Below the pieces are notes generated by a model. The model was not told where the DNA came from and did no database searches. It worked only from the letters and a program-made list of their open reading frames with translations. From contig CAKJVC010000006.1 in the NCBI GenBank assembly GCA_918026815.1, forward strand, positions 806,001 through 870,000: 64,000 nt of DNA. Direction: 5' to 3'. Numbering within the stretch: position 1 is the stretch's first letter; every line of letters starts with the position of its first letter. Below, one piece after another: positions 23,117 through 35,260 of this stretch. Both the position numbers and the translations under genes were made by a program. Source of the DNA: Chalara sp. BL73. Lineage: Eukaryota > Ascomycota > Leotiomycetes > Helotiales.

Positions 23117-23571
23117 TGTAACGTACGAAGTAGTTTTAGGCCGAAATAGCTGAGCTTAAGGCTCGTTAGTTAGTATAGTATATATGAAATAGACTAGACA
23201 CTGCTTTTTACTGAAAAGTAAAACGTTACAAGTATAACAAAGACTATATTGCTAAACTATAAAGTAAGTTTTAAGCACGAAGCTTTTAAGCTATAAAACT
23301 ACAACTACTTATATACTATAGCTAAGCTAGAGTCTTTTGGAGTTCCTAGAGTTCACATGGACTCTCAAAACTCTTCCAGACTTCATCACGTGACACGGTC
23401 GCGGTTTCCAGGAGTCAATAAGCCGTTTGCTCCTTTACTCACTTAAAGTCCTAAGACACTGGCTGATCCTGGGACCCACATCCCTAGGATCCCCATTGGT
23501 CCTGGGACGCCAAAGCGTCCTGGGGCTTCTCTCCTGGGGCCTCAGCAGGTCCCAGGATTCGGTTCGTGACA
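23117..23571 (-). repeat. 5' LTR of Gypsy element 1
   Basis: 455 bp. The right (outer) half is GC-normal and the left (inner) half carries A/T changes. Immediately inside on the minus strand is TTTAAGCACCTGGTTTTGAAG, a leader also present (TTTAAGCACCTAGCTTGAAG) in element 2 and therefore a likely primer-binding region. Confidence 0.95.
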
Positions 23572-23576
23572 AATAA

Positions 23577-26500
23577 TTATTAAAGCTTTTTTTTTTTACA
23601 CTTATAAATATTTAAACTACAACTACAACTTTTATTTATATAACGAAAAGCTAAATTGTACGCGTTTTAGCTTACAAAAGCAAAAATAAAAACATTGTCG
23701 AAAAAATCGTTGCTAAACTAGTAAATAAAACGTGTAATAGCTAGTAACAGTTATTGTTAACAACTCGGTTTAAACTCGTTGTAATACCGGCTAAAACTTT
23801 TTTTTTACTATAAAAAGCTTTTAAGCTAATAGCGCTTTAAATTTTTAGTAGTTCGAAAGTTTTTAGAATTTACTCGAGCGTATAAGTTTTTTGTGCGTTT
23901 GTTAAATAAAATAGCCGAACTATAAATTGTCGACTGTTTTTTTGTTTTTAATATTTCCAAGCTTTTAAAGTTAAGTTTAAAGTTTAAATTACTCTTTGTT
24001 ATTTTATTATTCGGCGTATAAAAATAATTTTCTCGTTAAAAAATAACTTAAATTTGTTTTTTAAAATTTTTTTTTTAAAACTATTTTATTAAACTCGAAC
24101 TTTTAAACTTGTAATACTTTTTATTATTGTTAACGCTAAGTATTTAATATAGTTTTAGCTACTTAAAATTAAATTTTTATTAAAAACATATCGATTTTTT
24201 AACAAAGTTATAACAAAGTACAATATTGTTTTTTGCAGCAGTTTAACTTTGATTTTATACTTAATATTAAAAACTTTTTTTTTTTGCTGTTAACAAGTTT
24301 TTTGTACTTAGCTTTTTCGACTTTTTATTTATTTATTTAAAATTGCTTTGCTTTTAGCTTAATAAGCTTAAAACGGTTAATAATTTTTTTTGTAAAAAAA
24401 GTTTTTTAAATAAAAAATCGTAATTTTATAAACAAAATAAACTTTCGCTTATAAACTATATAAAACGGTGTATATTTTGTAAATTCGTAAACTGTAGTAC
24501 GTTTTGTAAATAAAACAGCTGCTAAATTGTTAACTTAGCTTTTTTAGTTTAAACAAAACGTTTTTTAAAAATTTGTAACTATGCTCAATTATTTTATTTG
24601 CTACAGTATAGTATACAAAAACTTAAATTTTGTTTACTTTTTATTTCGAAAATAATTTTAGCACTTTTTCTTTAAATTTTTTTGCTATTTACAACTATTT
24701 TTCCGAAAATACTATAACAGCAAATAACGTTTTGTTAAATAAATCGCGCAATTGTAAAAACATTTTTATTTGCAATAGTTTTTGCTTCGAGCTAGTTACT
24801 TATATTGTTTTTAACTACAATTAAATACTTTTTTTTTTAAGCCGACATGTAAATAATATTAATTGCTTATTTTTTATTAGTTTGTTCAACGCTGTAAAAT
24901 ACATAGCTTTTTTTTTCCGGCTGTTTTAAATTAACATTTTTACACGTTTTAACGTAGTTTTTACATTTTATAGTAGCTGTACTAAAAGTATTGTTAAAAA
25001 TTTTATAATAAATGCTTTTTTTTAATAGCCGTTTTAGTAGTGTACGTTTTAAAGAATTTTGTTTCAGATTCGTTTACTATTAACTATAAGTTTAATAAGC
25101 ATTCTTTTGTTAACAAACGCTACAATTTCCGTTTGTAAACGTTATATTTCAATGCTTTTTTAAACTTGCGAAATTTTAAAATACTTATATTTTTAAGCTT
25201 TTTAAACGTTATTAAATAACGTGCTATTTTAATAGATTTTTACTGTATTTAAAACTAGAAATAAATGTTTTATATTTAAGTTTTTCGAGTTTAACTCGAT
25301 TTCGATTTTTTGTTGTATAAAAAACTACTTTATTTTTTATTTTTAAAATATTAGCTTTTACTTCGCAATTTAAAATTTGTTTTATACTCGAAATTAGTAT
25401 TTTGTTTTAAGTCGACAATTTGTTCGGAGTTTATATTTTGTATTGTTTTTACAAAGTATATTTCGTACGTTTTAGTTCCGCTAATATTCAATTGTTAATA
25501 TTTTCGCTTTTTAAGTCGGTATTTTTAAAATAAAAAGTTTTTTAACAGCGTATTAGCAGCTATATACTGTTTTCCGGGCATATACTGTACTTTAAAATTA
25601 AATAGTTGTATTTAAACAAACTATCGAGTAATTAAAGCTTTTAAGTAATTTGTAGCAGTTTTATTTAGTTGTACTACAAGTATATTCGCATTTGTTTTAA
25701 CACAAAATAAATCGCAATAATTTAAACTTGTAATTTTTTAAAATTTTAAAAACATTTTTATATTTCTTTTTGTAGCGTTATAGTTGCGCTCGGCTTTTAA
25801 CTAAGTCTCGCTTTTATATTTAGCAAATTTAACTTTGTTCAAAACAAAGTTTTTTAATTTAAATATCCGTTATAACTATTTAAACTAACATTTACTTTTA
25901 CAACAATTTTTTCGGCATTTAGTTTATAATCGATCCGAATAAGTACTAGCGTTGTAATTATAGCGTTTTATAGCGTTTTTATAACTATTTTTTAAACGTT
26001 AAAATTTTAATACTATATAATACTTTTTTTATTAAGTCGTAAATAAATACTGCAATAGTACTAAAATTTTTACTTAAATCCGAAAATACACGTACAAACT
26101 TATAAAAGCTTTAGTTTTGTAACGTTTTTAAATGTTTTTCAGTTTATAATTTTAACGACTTTATTTATAAAAAGTTTTTTGTTTTTAAGTTGTATACAAA
26201 ATTTACAATATTTAACTTGTTTTTACAAAATTAAAACTTAAAACTTATAAAACTATTTATACGCTTAATGCGTTTTAGCGTTTTGTCGAAGTTTTAAATA
26301 TACTTAAAAATATATTGTTGTATTTCGAGCAACGTTTTTTTATTGTAGTTCGTATAAAGTTTTTAACGCTTATATCGTTTAAAAAACACAATTATTTTAA
26401 AACAAATTACTGCTAAAACAAATATTATAATTTTTACGCATTTCGCAACTGAATTTATAGTGTTTTAAAGTAATATTATGTATTTTAACAATCCGAATAA

Positions 26501-27839
26501 TGTAAAAATGCCGTTACATTTTTGCAAATAAAGTGCAATATTATTTAATTATATCCGAAATATAAATTAACTAAATTTACAATATAGTATTTTATAAACT
26601 TATTAGCAAATTCGTTTACAAAAAAAGTAAATTTGCGTTTTTAGTATAACAGCATTTATAAATGTTGCAAAATTAATTAGCTTGTAATTACCGGGCTTTT
26701 TTAGCAACTAAAAACTATAAGTTTCGATATAGTTTATTACAGTATTTTAGTATATTGCGATTTAGTTTTTTTAAACATTTTTACTATTAAAAGTTTTAAT
26801 GTTTTCGGAATAAAAAATTCGCTGTTTGTTATACTGTGTATTTTATTGTTTTAATTACAATAAAAAATAATACGTTTTATAAAATCGACTGCATTTAGTT
26901 TAGTCGAACGCAAAACCTTTTTTGTTAATTAAAACTTTTTAAAAACTTTTTTGTAAACTGTAATATATTTTTAATATATAAGTTTTTTAGCTTTTAAACG
27001 TAAATTTTAACTTTTTAAAAATTTTCGAAAACTTAGAAATAATATATTTTAATATATTTTAATTTACTTTTAAAAAACGTTTTTGTTTTAGACTTTTTAT
27101 ACTAATTACTTTTGCTTTTCGAAATATTGCATATTTTATTAGTTTTATTAACTAAGTAAATTTTTTGTTTTGTTTTGTATACAGTATTTACGCTAAAGTA
27201 TTGCGTTGTTTTTTTTTGTAAAAAAAATATATAATTAAAATTAAAATCTGTTTTTTACAAAAATTTAAAACTAAATAAATATTTGTATTTTACGAATTGT
27301 TTATAAACTCGTTTTTTAAAAAAATAAAACTTGTTTTAAGTTTTTTAAAACATTTTTGCGTTTGTTGTACAAAAGCTATTTATAATTACGCAGTTAGTTA
27401 TAAATATTGCTAATTTTCCGAATTTGTTGTATATTCGTTATTACTATTTAACTTGATTATTTCGATAATATTTTAAACTTAACGTATTATAGCGTTTTTA
27501 CGAATTTCGTTTCGGCATTTATTTTTGTTATAGTAATTAAACCGGTTTTAAGTTTTCGGCGAAAGCAAAAACAAAAGCTGTTAAAAATTTAGCGCTTATA
27601 AGCGCATTCGCGTTTACGCTTTTACACGCGTCGAAAAAAATTTAGTGTTTAAACAAGCCTTAAAAATCGATTAAATTTTGGAAAAGCGGAAAATTATAGC
27701 TCGCAAGCTTTTTAACTTATCAAGTAAAACTTACCTGTTAATAGCAAAACTAAACTACAAAAAACAACGCTTTAGTTCAAGCTAAAGTTTTAAAGTTTTA
27801 TTAAAATTGTTTTAGTGCGTTTTCGAAAAAGCTTTCGAC
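23577..27839. other. RIP-degraded AT-rich DNA
   Basis: No readable coding frame. From its position it should include the gag/protease part and 5' LTR of the plus-strand Gypsy element 3, but I could not find an LTR copy here. Confidence 0.5.
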
Positions 27840-28746
27840 AAGTTGCTTTTGTTGCGTTTTAAAATAAACCACAAAATCGAGCTTACAAAGCTAAATTTTT
27901 TTAAATTACAGCTTTTTTACAAAAATAACTACAAAAAGTTTTTTGCTGTTAAAAGTACTTGCTCGAAAATTTAAGTAAAAGCTTTATTGTCGAAAACCAA
28001 GCTTTTTGCGTTTCCAGTTTTTTGTTAAGAAAAATAAAAGCTTTCGCTTTTGTATTAATTACTGCAAGCTTAACTCGATTACTCGGAAAAATCAACACTC
28101 GCTTTTTTAATTGACGAAACGTTAGCACGCTTAACAAAAGCCAAAATTTACACTAAGCTTAATATTCGCTAAGCGTTTTATCGTATACGTATAAATCTTG
28201 ACTTAGAAGAGTTTACAACGTTTTGTACGCGCTATAGCTTTTACAAGTGCAAAATGCTTTTTTAGTCTGACGAACAGCTCGGCCACGTACTAAAAATATA
28301 TAAACAGCGTGCTTTTTGACTATTTAAATAACTTTTGCACAGTTTACTTAAACGACATTTTGATTTTTTTAACAGCAAGCGCGAGCACGTAAAACATGTT
28401 CGCAAAGTTTTCGAGCGGCTACAAACTGCCGGCCTGCAAATAAACATTTGGAAAACAAAGTTTCACGTAACTCGTACTAAGTATTTAAGCTTTATAATTA
28501 TAACAAAAGCATCGAAATAAACTTTAAAAAATTTCGGCTATTACTTTTTAAGCTCAGCCAACTAATATGCGCAGCGTACAGTTATTTCTGAGTTTTGTAA
28601 CTTTTACCGGCGTTTTATTAAAGATTACGAACGCTTAGTATTTTTTTAACGCAGCTTACAAAAAAATGTTTTTTCAAGTTTAATAAAATTGTTAAAAAGC
28701 ATTTGCGTTGCTTAAAAAGTTTTTGACAGCCGTTTTTGTACTGCAG
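27840..28746 (+). pseudogene. Gypsy element 3, reverse transcriptase part (left of nested insertion)
   Basis: On the plus strand, RIP-mutated but readable: HKIELTK (start of the RT region), FRFCINYCKLN, SLFLIDETLARLTKAKIYTKL, FYRIRINLDLEEFTTF, and the catalytic box as VYLNDILIFF near 28345, where the usual first Asp is Asn (G-to-A). Then FERLQTAGLQINI and FHVTRTKYLSF. The frame runs to TAVFVLQ at 28746, where element 2 has inserted. The same frame resumes at 35261. Confidence 0.88.
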
Positions 28747-29098
28747 TGTTACGGTCCTATCAGCCTACAACTGATATAGATAGAAGATCTTAGTCCGAAG
28801 GTTTGTTGGTCTGGGGAGAAGTAGGTATATCACATATATGGAGTAAGATCCCGATAACAGTATGTTGTTAAGATACTATATTGAGTTGAGCACAAAGCTC
28901 CTATTTAAGGAAAAGCTATCTATTTATATAGATTCCCTCGTGTGTTTGGATCATTGCAAGCGCTATGATCTATGGATCGTAGATCATAGCATGATTCATG
29001 ATTCATTACGTGATTTTACCCCAGGAATTCTCTGTGTAAACTAAATCTACCGAGCTTCAGGCTCTTAAAGCATAAGTCTGTTAGCGATGCGCGTAACA
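28747..29098 (-). repeat. 3' LTR of Gypsy element 2
   Basis: 352 bp. The outer (left) part retains C/G; the inner (right) part shows GATTCATGATTCATTACG where the partner reads GATCCATGATCCATCACG. It contains a palindrome-rich GATC/CATG cluster at about 28965-29010. Confidence 0.95.
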
Positions 29099-29187
29099 CT
29101 ATTCTTTTCCTAGACTAGCGTGTTTACATGCTTAAGTATGCTAAAGAAATATCGTGGGAGGCCGTATAGCCGTCTTTTTCTTTTATT

Positions 29188-29752
29188 ATGACAACTAAGC
29201 GTACAGCCGATTGCTTAAATTCTGAAAATACGTCGAAAAAAATATTAAAAAAAATCTAAAAAAACGAATAATTCTGACTAGCGAAAAAATAATTCCGTGT
29301 ACTGTTTGCGAAAAGAAACATGCCCGAAATCGACATTTTATAAAATGCATAAAAGCGGAAAGGTCAACTCGTTGTGCTGAGTGTGTGCGTCGTAGTTTTT
29401 TTTAATTGTAATGCTAGTAGTCCTGCTTTTAAGGACTGAAAGTCTTTAAACAAAGCAAAAAGAAGTTGGAAAAGGACGAGGCCAAAGCCGAAAAAGAAGC
29501 CGAAGCACTCGCCGAGGCTGCCGCAAAGATTTCTGCACGGATTAAACGGATCCGTACGCAGAAGAAGTTTCTTTGCGCTCGTGAAAAGAAATGTTGCGCC
29601 GGGGGCTCGCGTCTTTGGACGAGCTCGATGCTTTGGAAGAAAAAAAACGAATGGCTCAGAAAGCTACGCAGGCCAGGCCCGAGGATCCTTTAGAGAATGT
29701 GCACAACGCATTTTGCACACCTGAAGTTCTGCCGAACACTTTTTTTTGCTGA
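29188..29752 (+). pseudogene. opposite-strand ORF of Gypsy element 2, homologue of the one in element 1
   Basis: Starts at an ATG 90 bases from the 3' LTR and ends at a TGA facing the end of pol, exactly as in element 1. It is broken by RIP-type stops and at least one frameshift. Visible: a Cys cluster (CTVCEKK, then FIKC, RCAEC and a last Cys after about nine residues, where an apparent run of stops lies), followed by a coiled coil (LEKDEAKAEKEAEALAEAAAK) and, in a shifted frame, MLRRGLASLDELDALEEKK. The last motif lines up with IARRSFCYLEKLNTAEKKK in element 1. The spacer between LTR and ATG is also related (TAGCGTGTT, CTTAAGTA, AAAGAAAT). The protein was therefore conserved across two chromovirus families before decay. 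Function unknown. Confidence 0.65.
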
Positions 29753-29799
29753 CTATGACTTTTTTTCTCCTGAAAACGTTTTTAGGCTTTACACTTGAA

Positions 29800-32700
29800 A
29801 TTCTTAAATATTGACAGTAAAACTTTTCGAGCATTTCAAAGCAGTTAAAGTTTCTTTTTGGTTTTTATGTGTTTTCCGAATTTAAGTAATTAATCTATTT
29901 AATCAAATACTTTAGTTTCTTTTTAATATACTTGCAGTTTAGAATTTTTTCGATTTCGTATTTAGCTTTTAGGTTAATTAGTTCAATTTCCGTGTATGAA
30001 GCTAGCGGTGCTTTTTCTAGTACTAGTTCAAAAAGTAAAGCGAAAAATACTGAGTATATATTCATAGTTTTAAGAAAATGAAGTTCGAATGTATTTAGTC
30101 CTACAATTCGTTTAATTTTAAATAGTTTCAACTTTTTGTAATTCAGTTTGTCGCTTAGTTTTTTGGTTTTAATGTTTTTTCTGACAAAATAAACTTTATT
30201 CTTTTTTTTAAAGTATAATGTTTTACTATACTTACAGTTGTAGTATTTCGCAGATTTTTAGTTAAGAAATTTTATGTTTTCGGCTAGCTGCAAGTGCAGT
30301 GCTTGTAGTTGTTCGACTTTAATTGTTGCAAGCTGTAAATGTACTTTATTTTTGCTTAGTTTATAATATGCTTTTAGCTCGTAACTATAATTAGCATAAA
30401 ATAGCGATATTTTTGTTGTTTTATTAATTGTACTGTTGTATGCGAACTGTGCGAGCAGCAAAAGCTCGACTTAATTGTTTTGTTTGTAGTTTACATAGCA
30501 TTTAAAATATGCTTTTATTGTCTAATTAAGTTTTTCTGTTTGTTCGTTAGTTTGTAAATAAAAACTCGTTAATAGCTTTTTTTTAACTTCTATAAGCGCA
30601 GTAAGCGTTGTTCAGAACTTAGATATAAAAAGTTTGTTTTTGTCCGATATAATTTCTGTAAAAGTTTTATAGTTCGCAACTACGACTTTAAAAAAAGTAT
30701 AAGCTAAATTTTCTGTTGTGCTGCTTTCCAAATATAGTTCTAAGTAACAGTATTTAGTAGTTTTTTCTACAATAACAAATATTAAATCGTACTATTTTCT
30801 CGAGACCGGTTGTCTGAAAAGTAGTAGTTTTACTACAAAGTTTTATGCGATAAACTTTTATAGTTTGTTTAAAGTAGTCGGCGATTGCATTAGTTTATAA
30901 AAAGCATAGCGCGAAGCTTTGTTTCGGATACACGTGTCGTATTCGGTAACTATTTTAGTAACTATTTTTTTTATTTTTAAAAAGTAGTAGTTTCTAGAAA
31001 TTTTATTTATTGTTTTAGCGATCTTTTAGTATTTATAAGCAAGTAGTCCGTATTGTTCTATTATAAAAGTCGTTTTAAGTGTAAATAGAACATAGATTTT
31101 CTTGTAATAGCAAAAAATTCTTAAGCTGTTTATAGTAAATTTTTGTTTTTATTTGTTAAAAGCTTTAATAGCTATAAGATTTTTTTTATATACTTGAATA
31201 AACTCTGAGTTTTTTACTCGATGTTTTATTCTGATAGTTATAAAGAGTTTTTTTCTGTTGAATACTAATAAGTTTCTTTTTTGTTGTAGCACTGCATACA
31301 AAACATGTGTTTTGTTAAAAAAATACTCTGGTTTTTTGCTAAACGCGTCTGTTTTAGCGTTTTCCGTTTTTTTAATATATAAAATTCTGAAATTGTATAA
31401 AGCGAGTTTTTTCGCTTATTTGATTTAGCGTCGATTTAACTTTTTCGTAATAGTAAAAGCAATAAGATTTTTGTAGTTTGTTAGTACTTGTACTTAGTAT
31501 TTAGATTTTTCTAAATACTTTTTTTATTCGCGAAATGCATTAACGATAGCGAATAGTTTTTTGTCGTATATTTTATAGTTGAGTTCAGCTAATGTAAACT
31601 TTCGTAAATAATAAACTGTTAGTTGCTATTTTCTTTTTGCGTTAAATTAGCTAAACACAGCTTTTAAAGCATAATTTAATACATTTGTTTTTACTTTGAT
31701 TTTTTTTTTTGCATCGAAAGCGAAAAGTACAAAAGCAGTAGTAAAAGCCTGCTTTAGTTTGTCGAACGCTTTTTGTGCTTTTGTTGTTTACTCGAAAACT
31801 ACGTTTTTCCGAGTAAGTCGAGTTAATAAAGTAGCTAATTTCGAATATTTTTTAATAAATCTTCGATAGAAATTAGCGAATTTTACAAATAATTGTACGT
31901 TTTTAACGCAAGTTGAAGCATTTTATTTTAAAATAAGTTTAATTTTTGCTAAGTTTATTTTAATTCTTTTTGTAAAAATTACATATTCCAGAAATATAAC
32001 TTTTTTAATTTCAAATCGATATTTTGATAGTTTGAGTTTTATGTCAGCATTATGCAGCGCGTATAGTATTGCTTTAACATCGTTTCCGTGATTTTTTTTT
32101 CGGCTGAAATAAATCAAAATGTCATTTAAATAGCATATACAAATAACATTTAAAAATAGCATAAAAATATTGTTAATCAGTTTTTGGAAAATAGCGAAAA
32201 CATTCGTGAGTCCTATCGGCATAGCTGTAAACTTATAATGTTTGTACCGAGTTTCGAAAGCTGTTTTTTATTTTTCGCTTTTTTTAATTCGCACACTATA
32301 ATACGCGTTTCGTAAATTTAACTGTGTGAATATTTTAGCTTTTTGCAGTCGATTTTTTATTTCGTCTGCTTTTAGTAATATATAGCGATTTTTAATTGTT
32401 ATATCGTTTAACTTTCGATAGTTAACGCACAACTTTTTAGTTTTGTTCGATTTAAGCACAAATAACACCGAACTTTTTGTTAGTAATGTTGACTTTTTAA
32501 TAATTCTTTTTTTCAAGCTAAAGTCGATAAACTTTTTGAGCGTTTTCAGGTTATTTTCGGATAGTAAATAAATTGGTTTTTTAAAAAGCACTGCTTTTTC
32601 GATTAATAGTATTTTATGATTTTATAGCTTGTGTTCCGGTAAAGCTGCGAGTTTTTGTTTTTTCGAAAACAGTTTTTCGAATTCTTTATACTTTTTAAGC

Positions 32701-34868
32701 ACTTTTTTAGTATATAATTTTTTATCTGAGTAATCTGGCTTTTTTTTAGAAGTAGCGCAAACTTTTTTTAGGCTTTAGTCGAGTTTTTTTAATTGTGCTT
32801 TTTTGTTTTTACTTTTTGTTAGTTTAATAGTTAATAGCTTAAGCTTGACTGTACATTAGCATTTATTAAAAACGAGCTGTTTTGTTTGCTAATTGATCGT
32901 TAAGTTATGCTTTACAATTTAAAGCATTTCTAAAATGATTTTATGTCGCTTTATCCGAGTAATATTTAATTGTAACTATTTTATATAGTTACTTGTGTTT
33001 ATTCTGAGCTTCGTAGTTTCAATATCTACAAGTCTATTTCGGTACGATACATTCGTGCTATTTGCTACCGTAAAAGTGTATAAGTTATTTTTGACTTGTG
33101 TAAATATTCCGAAATGTTTTATTATATTTAGCGATACAAAATTCCTTGTAGCTCCGGAGTTTATTATAACTGTTATATTGTATGTTTTTAGCTTGATTTT
33201 AACGGATAATTGTTCTTTTTTTCCGAAAGCGCAAAGTTCTTTTTTTAGTTTTTTTTTCTCGTTATTTTCAAAGTATATTATTCGCTTTCGCTTTAAGTAC
33301 TATTCTGCTTGTTTAGCGTTATAATAATATATGCAGTAGTTTGTATAGTATGTAGTTTAATAAAGTGTGCTATATTGTAAATATCGATAATGTGCTGCGT
33401 TGTTTTTTTCAAACTCGTCGACTGATTTTAACGCAAGCATTGTTTTTTACTTGCTGCGTTTTTTAGCTCTTTTTTTTGCTTTCATTTTTTTTAGCTTTGT
33501 TCTTTTTTTAAAGATTTCGTTATTGATGATTTCCAGCCTGCGCTAAAGTGTAATTTCTTCTGCTGGAGTATTGTTGACTATATATTTTTTAGAAAATGCT
33601 TTAAAGTTATTTTAATCAACTTTTAATAGTAACTTATACAGAATTCGTTTTTTTGATTCGGAGATTTTTAAAAGCCGGTTCAGCTCTAAGCTTCTATTTT
33701 AATTTTCGTCAGATTTTGATTCGATAGCTGCTTTATTTACTTGGAATAAAAATTCTTTTATAGTTTTGCTTGTTTTTTCTTATTCGTTATTTTTGTCGAA
33801 ATAACAGTTTAAGCATTTGTTCTTCCAGGCTGCACTGCATTTTATTTTACATTTAATACACGTAGCGTTATGTTAAGTATAAATCTGTTGTCGCTTTAGC
33901 TTTTTTTCTAGCGTTTCTGGTTTTTTGGCTTTAAGTACTGCTAAAACTTTGCTAAGCACTTTGTTGTATTCTTTTTTGCTCGTAATGTTTAGTTGTTTCT
34001 TGTTTTTTTAAAGTTGCTTTTAGCGATAAGAACTAGCTATATGTCTCGAAAAACTACATTTGAAGCATAGCTTTTTGTTACGTCGTCGCTGTATTTTTTT
34101 TTTGGATAAGTTTGGTTTTTGTTTAGGCTTTTTTTGGAACGCATTCAGTTTTATAAGTAAGTAATAGCGGAGTTTTTAAAAATGTTGCTTTTTGCTGAAC
34201 TTTAAAGAATACTGTCTTTTTTTTTCTATACGTCTTTTATACAGTCTAGTGTCGATTTTAATTGCTTTGTTTTTTATAGCAGTAAAGTTAGTTAGTCGTC
34301 TTTTTCGAACAATATTATTTTTAACATTTTTTTTGAAACTTTTGTAATAAAGCGCAGTAAAGGCTTTATCGTTCTAGTTTACTTTTTTTGCTAACAACTT
34401 AAAACGTTCCGTATACTTTGTTACGCTAATAAGTTGTTTGCAGACTTGTATGTTTCGCTCGGCTTTTATTTTTTTATTCGTGTTTTTGAACATACAGGTA
34501 AGTTGGCTGACGTATTTTTTATAGCTGTCGAAAATAAAGTTAGTTTTAATTTCTTTTTTGTTATGTAAATAAGCGAAGTAATTTTTCAGATAAATAGAAA
34601 TCTAGTCGTAAGCGGTTTTTGTCAGAAAAGATACAGTTTACAGGACTATCTGCTTTTGGCTTCCGAAGGATAGCGGGTTCATACGAATGTAAATCTCGCA
34701 TTGTAAGACATATAAGCGAAAGTGCTGTCGACTGCTGTTAAAAGTTTTAAGTTTTTGGACTTTAAGTAGTTTGACTTGTTGTAGCATGTAGACAAGTTGT
34801 GGAATTAGTAGTGCTTTAAATAGCGCTGAGCTTTTAGAAGTACGTAGAGTTGAACTAGTTGTCGACAT
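29800..34868 (-). pseudogene. gag-pol of Gypsy element 2 (RIP-inactivated)
   Basis: Minus strand: gag starts at ATG 34868 (MSTTSSTLRTSKSSAL), with CEIYIRMN of the gag core. Reverse transcriptase pieces follow (LCVNYRKLN, IFTQLNLRNAYYSVRI, MPIGLTNVFAIFQ), and the catalytic box reads YLNDILIY near 32130 with Asp to Asn. RNase H and integrase are mostly unreadable. The integrase C-terminal region shows LLAQFAYNS (30258-30461) and the GPY/F-chromodomain junction KRIVGLNTFELHFLK, ending ILNCKYIKKKLKYLIK near 29895. Many stops make it inactive. Confidence 0.88.
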
Positions 34869-34908
34869 AGTATACGTGATACAAGTACTTCAAGCTAGGT
34901 GCTTAAAA

Positions 34909-35260
34909 TGTTACGGTTCTATTAGTTTACAACTGATATAGATAAAAGATTTTGGTTCGAAAGTTTGTTGGTCTAAAGAGAAGTAGGTATATTACATATA
35001 TGGAGTAAGATCCCGATAACAGTATGTTGTTAAGATACTATATTGAGTTGAGCACGAAGCTCTTATTTAAGGAAAAGCTATTTATTTATATAGATTCCTT
35101 CGTGTGTTTGGATCATTGCAAGCGTCATGATCCATGGATCGTGGATCATAGCATGATCCATGATCCATCACGTGATCCTACCCCAGGGGTTCTCTGTGTA
35201 AACCAAGTCTACCGAGCCTCAGGCCCCTAAGGCATAAGTCTGTTAGCGATGCGCGTAACA
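34909..35260 (-). repeat. 5' LTR of Gypsy element 2
   Basis: 352 bp. The outer (right) half is GC-normal (GATCCATGATCCATCACGTG) and the inner (left) half is mutated to A/T. Just inside on the minus strand is TTTAAGCACCTAGCTTGAAG, shared with element 1. Confidence 0.95.

Larger units (their letters stand above)
16919..23571 (-). mobile_element. full-length Ty3/Gypsy chromovirus, element 1
   Basis: 6653 bp between two 455-bp LTRs (16919-17373 and 23117-23571) that run TGTCACG...GTTACA on the minus strand. A perfect 5-bp target duplication AATAA lies at 16914-16918 and 23572-23576. The polypurine tract (minus strand GGAAAGGGAATAG) abuts the 3' LTR at 17374. Order on the minus strand: 5' LTR (right), gag with zinc knuckle, protease region, reverse transcriptase, RNase H, integrase, chromodomain, 3' LTR (left). 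An extra ORF lies on the opposite strand next to the 3' LTR. Pol is riddled with RIP-type stops, so the element is dead. Confidence 0.95.
28747..35260 (-). mobile_element. full-length Ty3/Gypsy chromovirus, element 2, nested in element 3
   Basis: 6514 bp between 352-bp LTRs (28747-29098 and 34909-35260), with a perfect 5-bp target duplication TGCAG (28742-28746 and 35261-35265). LTR ends are TGTTACG and GCGTAACA. A polypurine tract (minus strand GGAAAAGAATAG) abuts the 3' LTR. Gag-pol is on the minus strand and an extra ORF is on the plus strand near the 3' LTR, the same layout as element 1 but with unrelated LTR sequence. Removing the element and one TGCAG restores the reading frame of element 3. 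Confidence 0.95.

Noticed and set aside
28862..29044. 60-codon frame repeated at 35024-35230, looking like a duplicated small gene
   Set aside because: Both are the same position within the two 352-bp LTRs of element 2.
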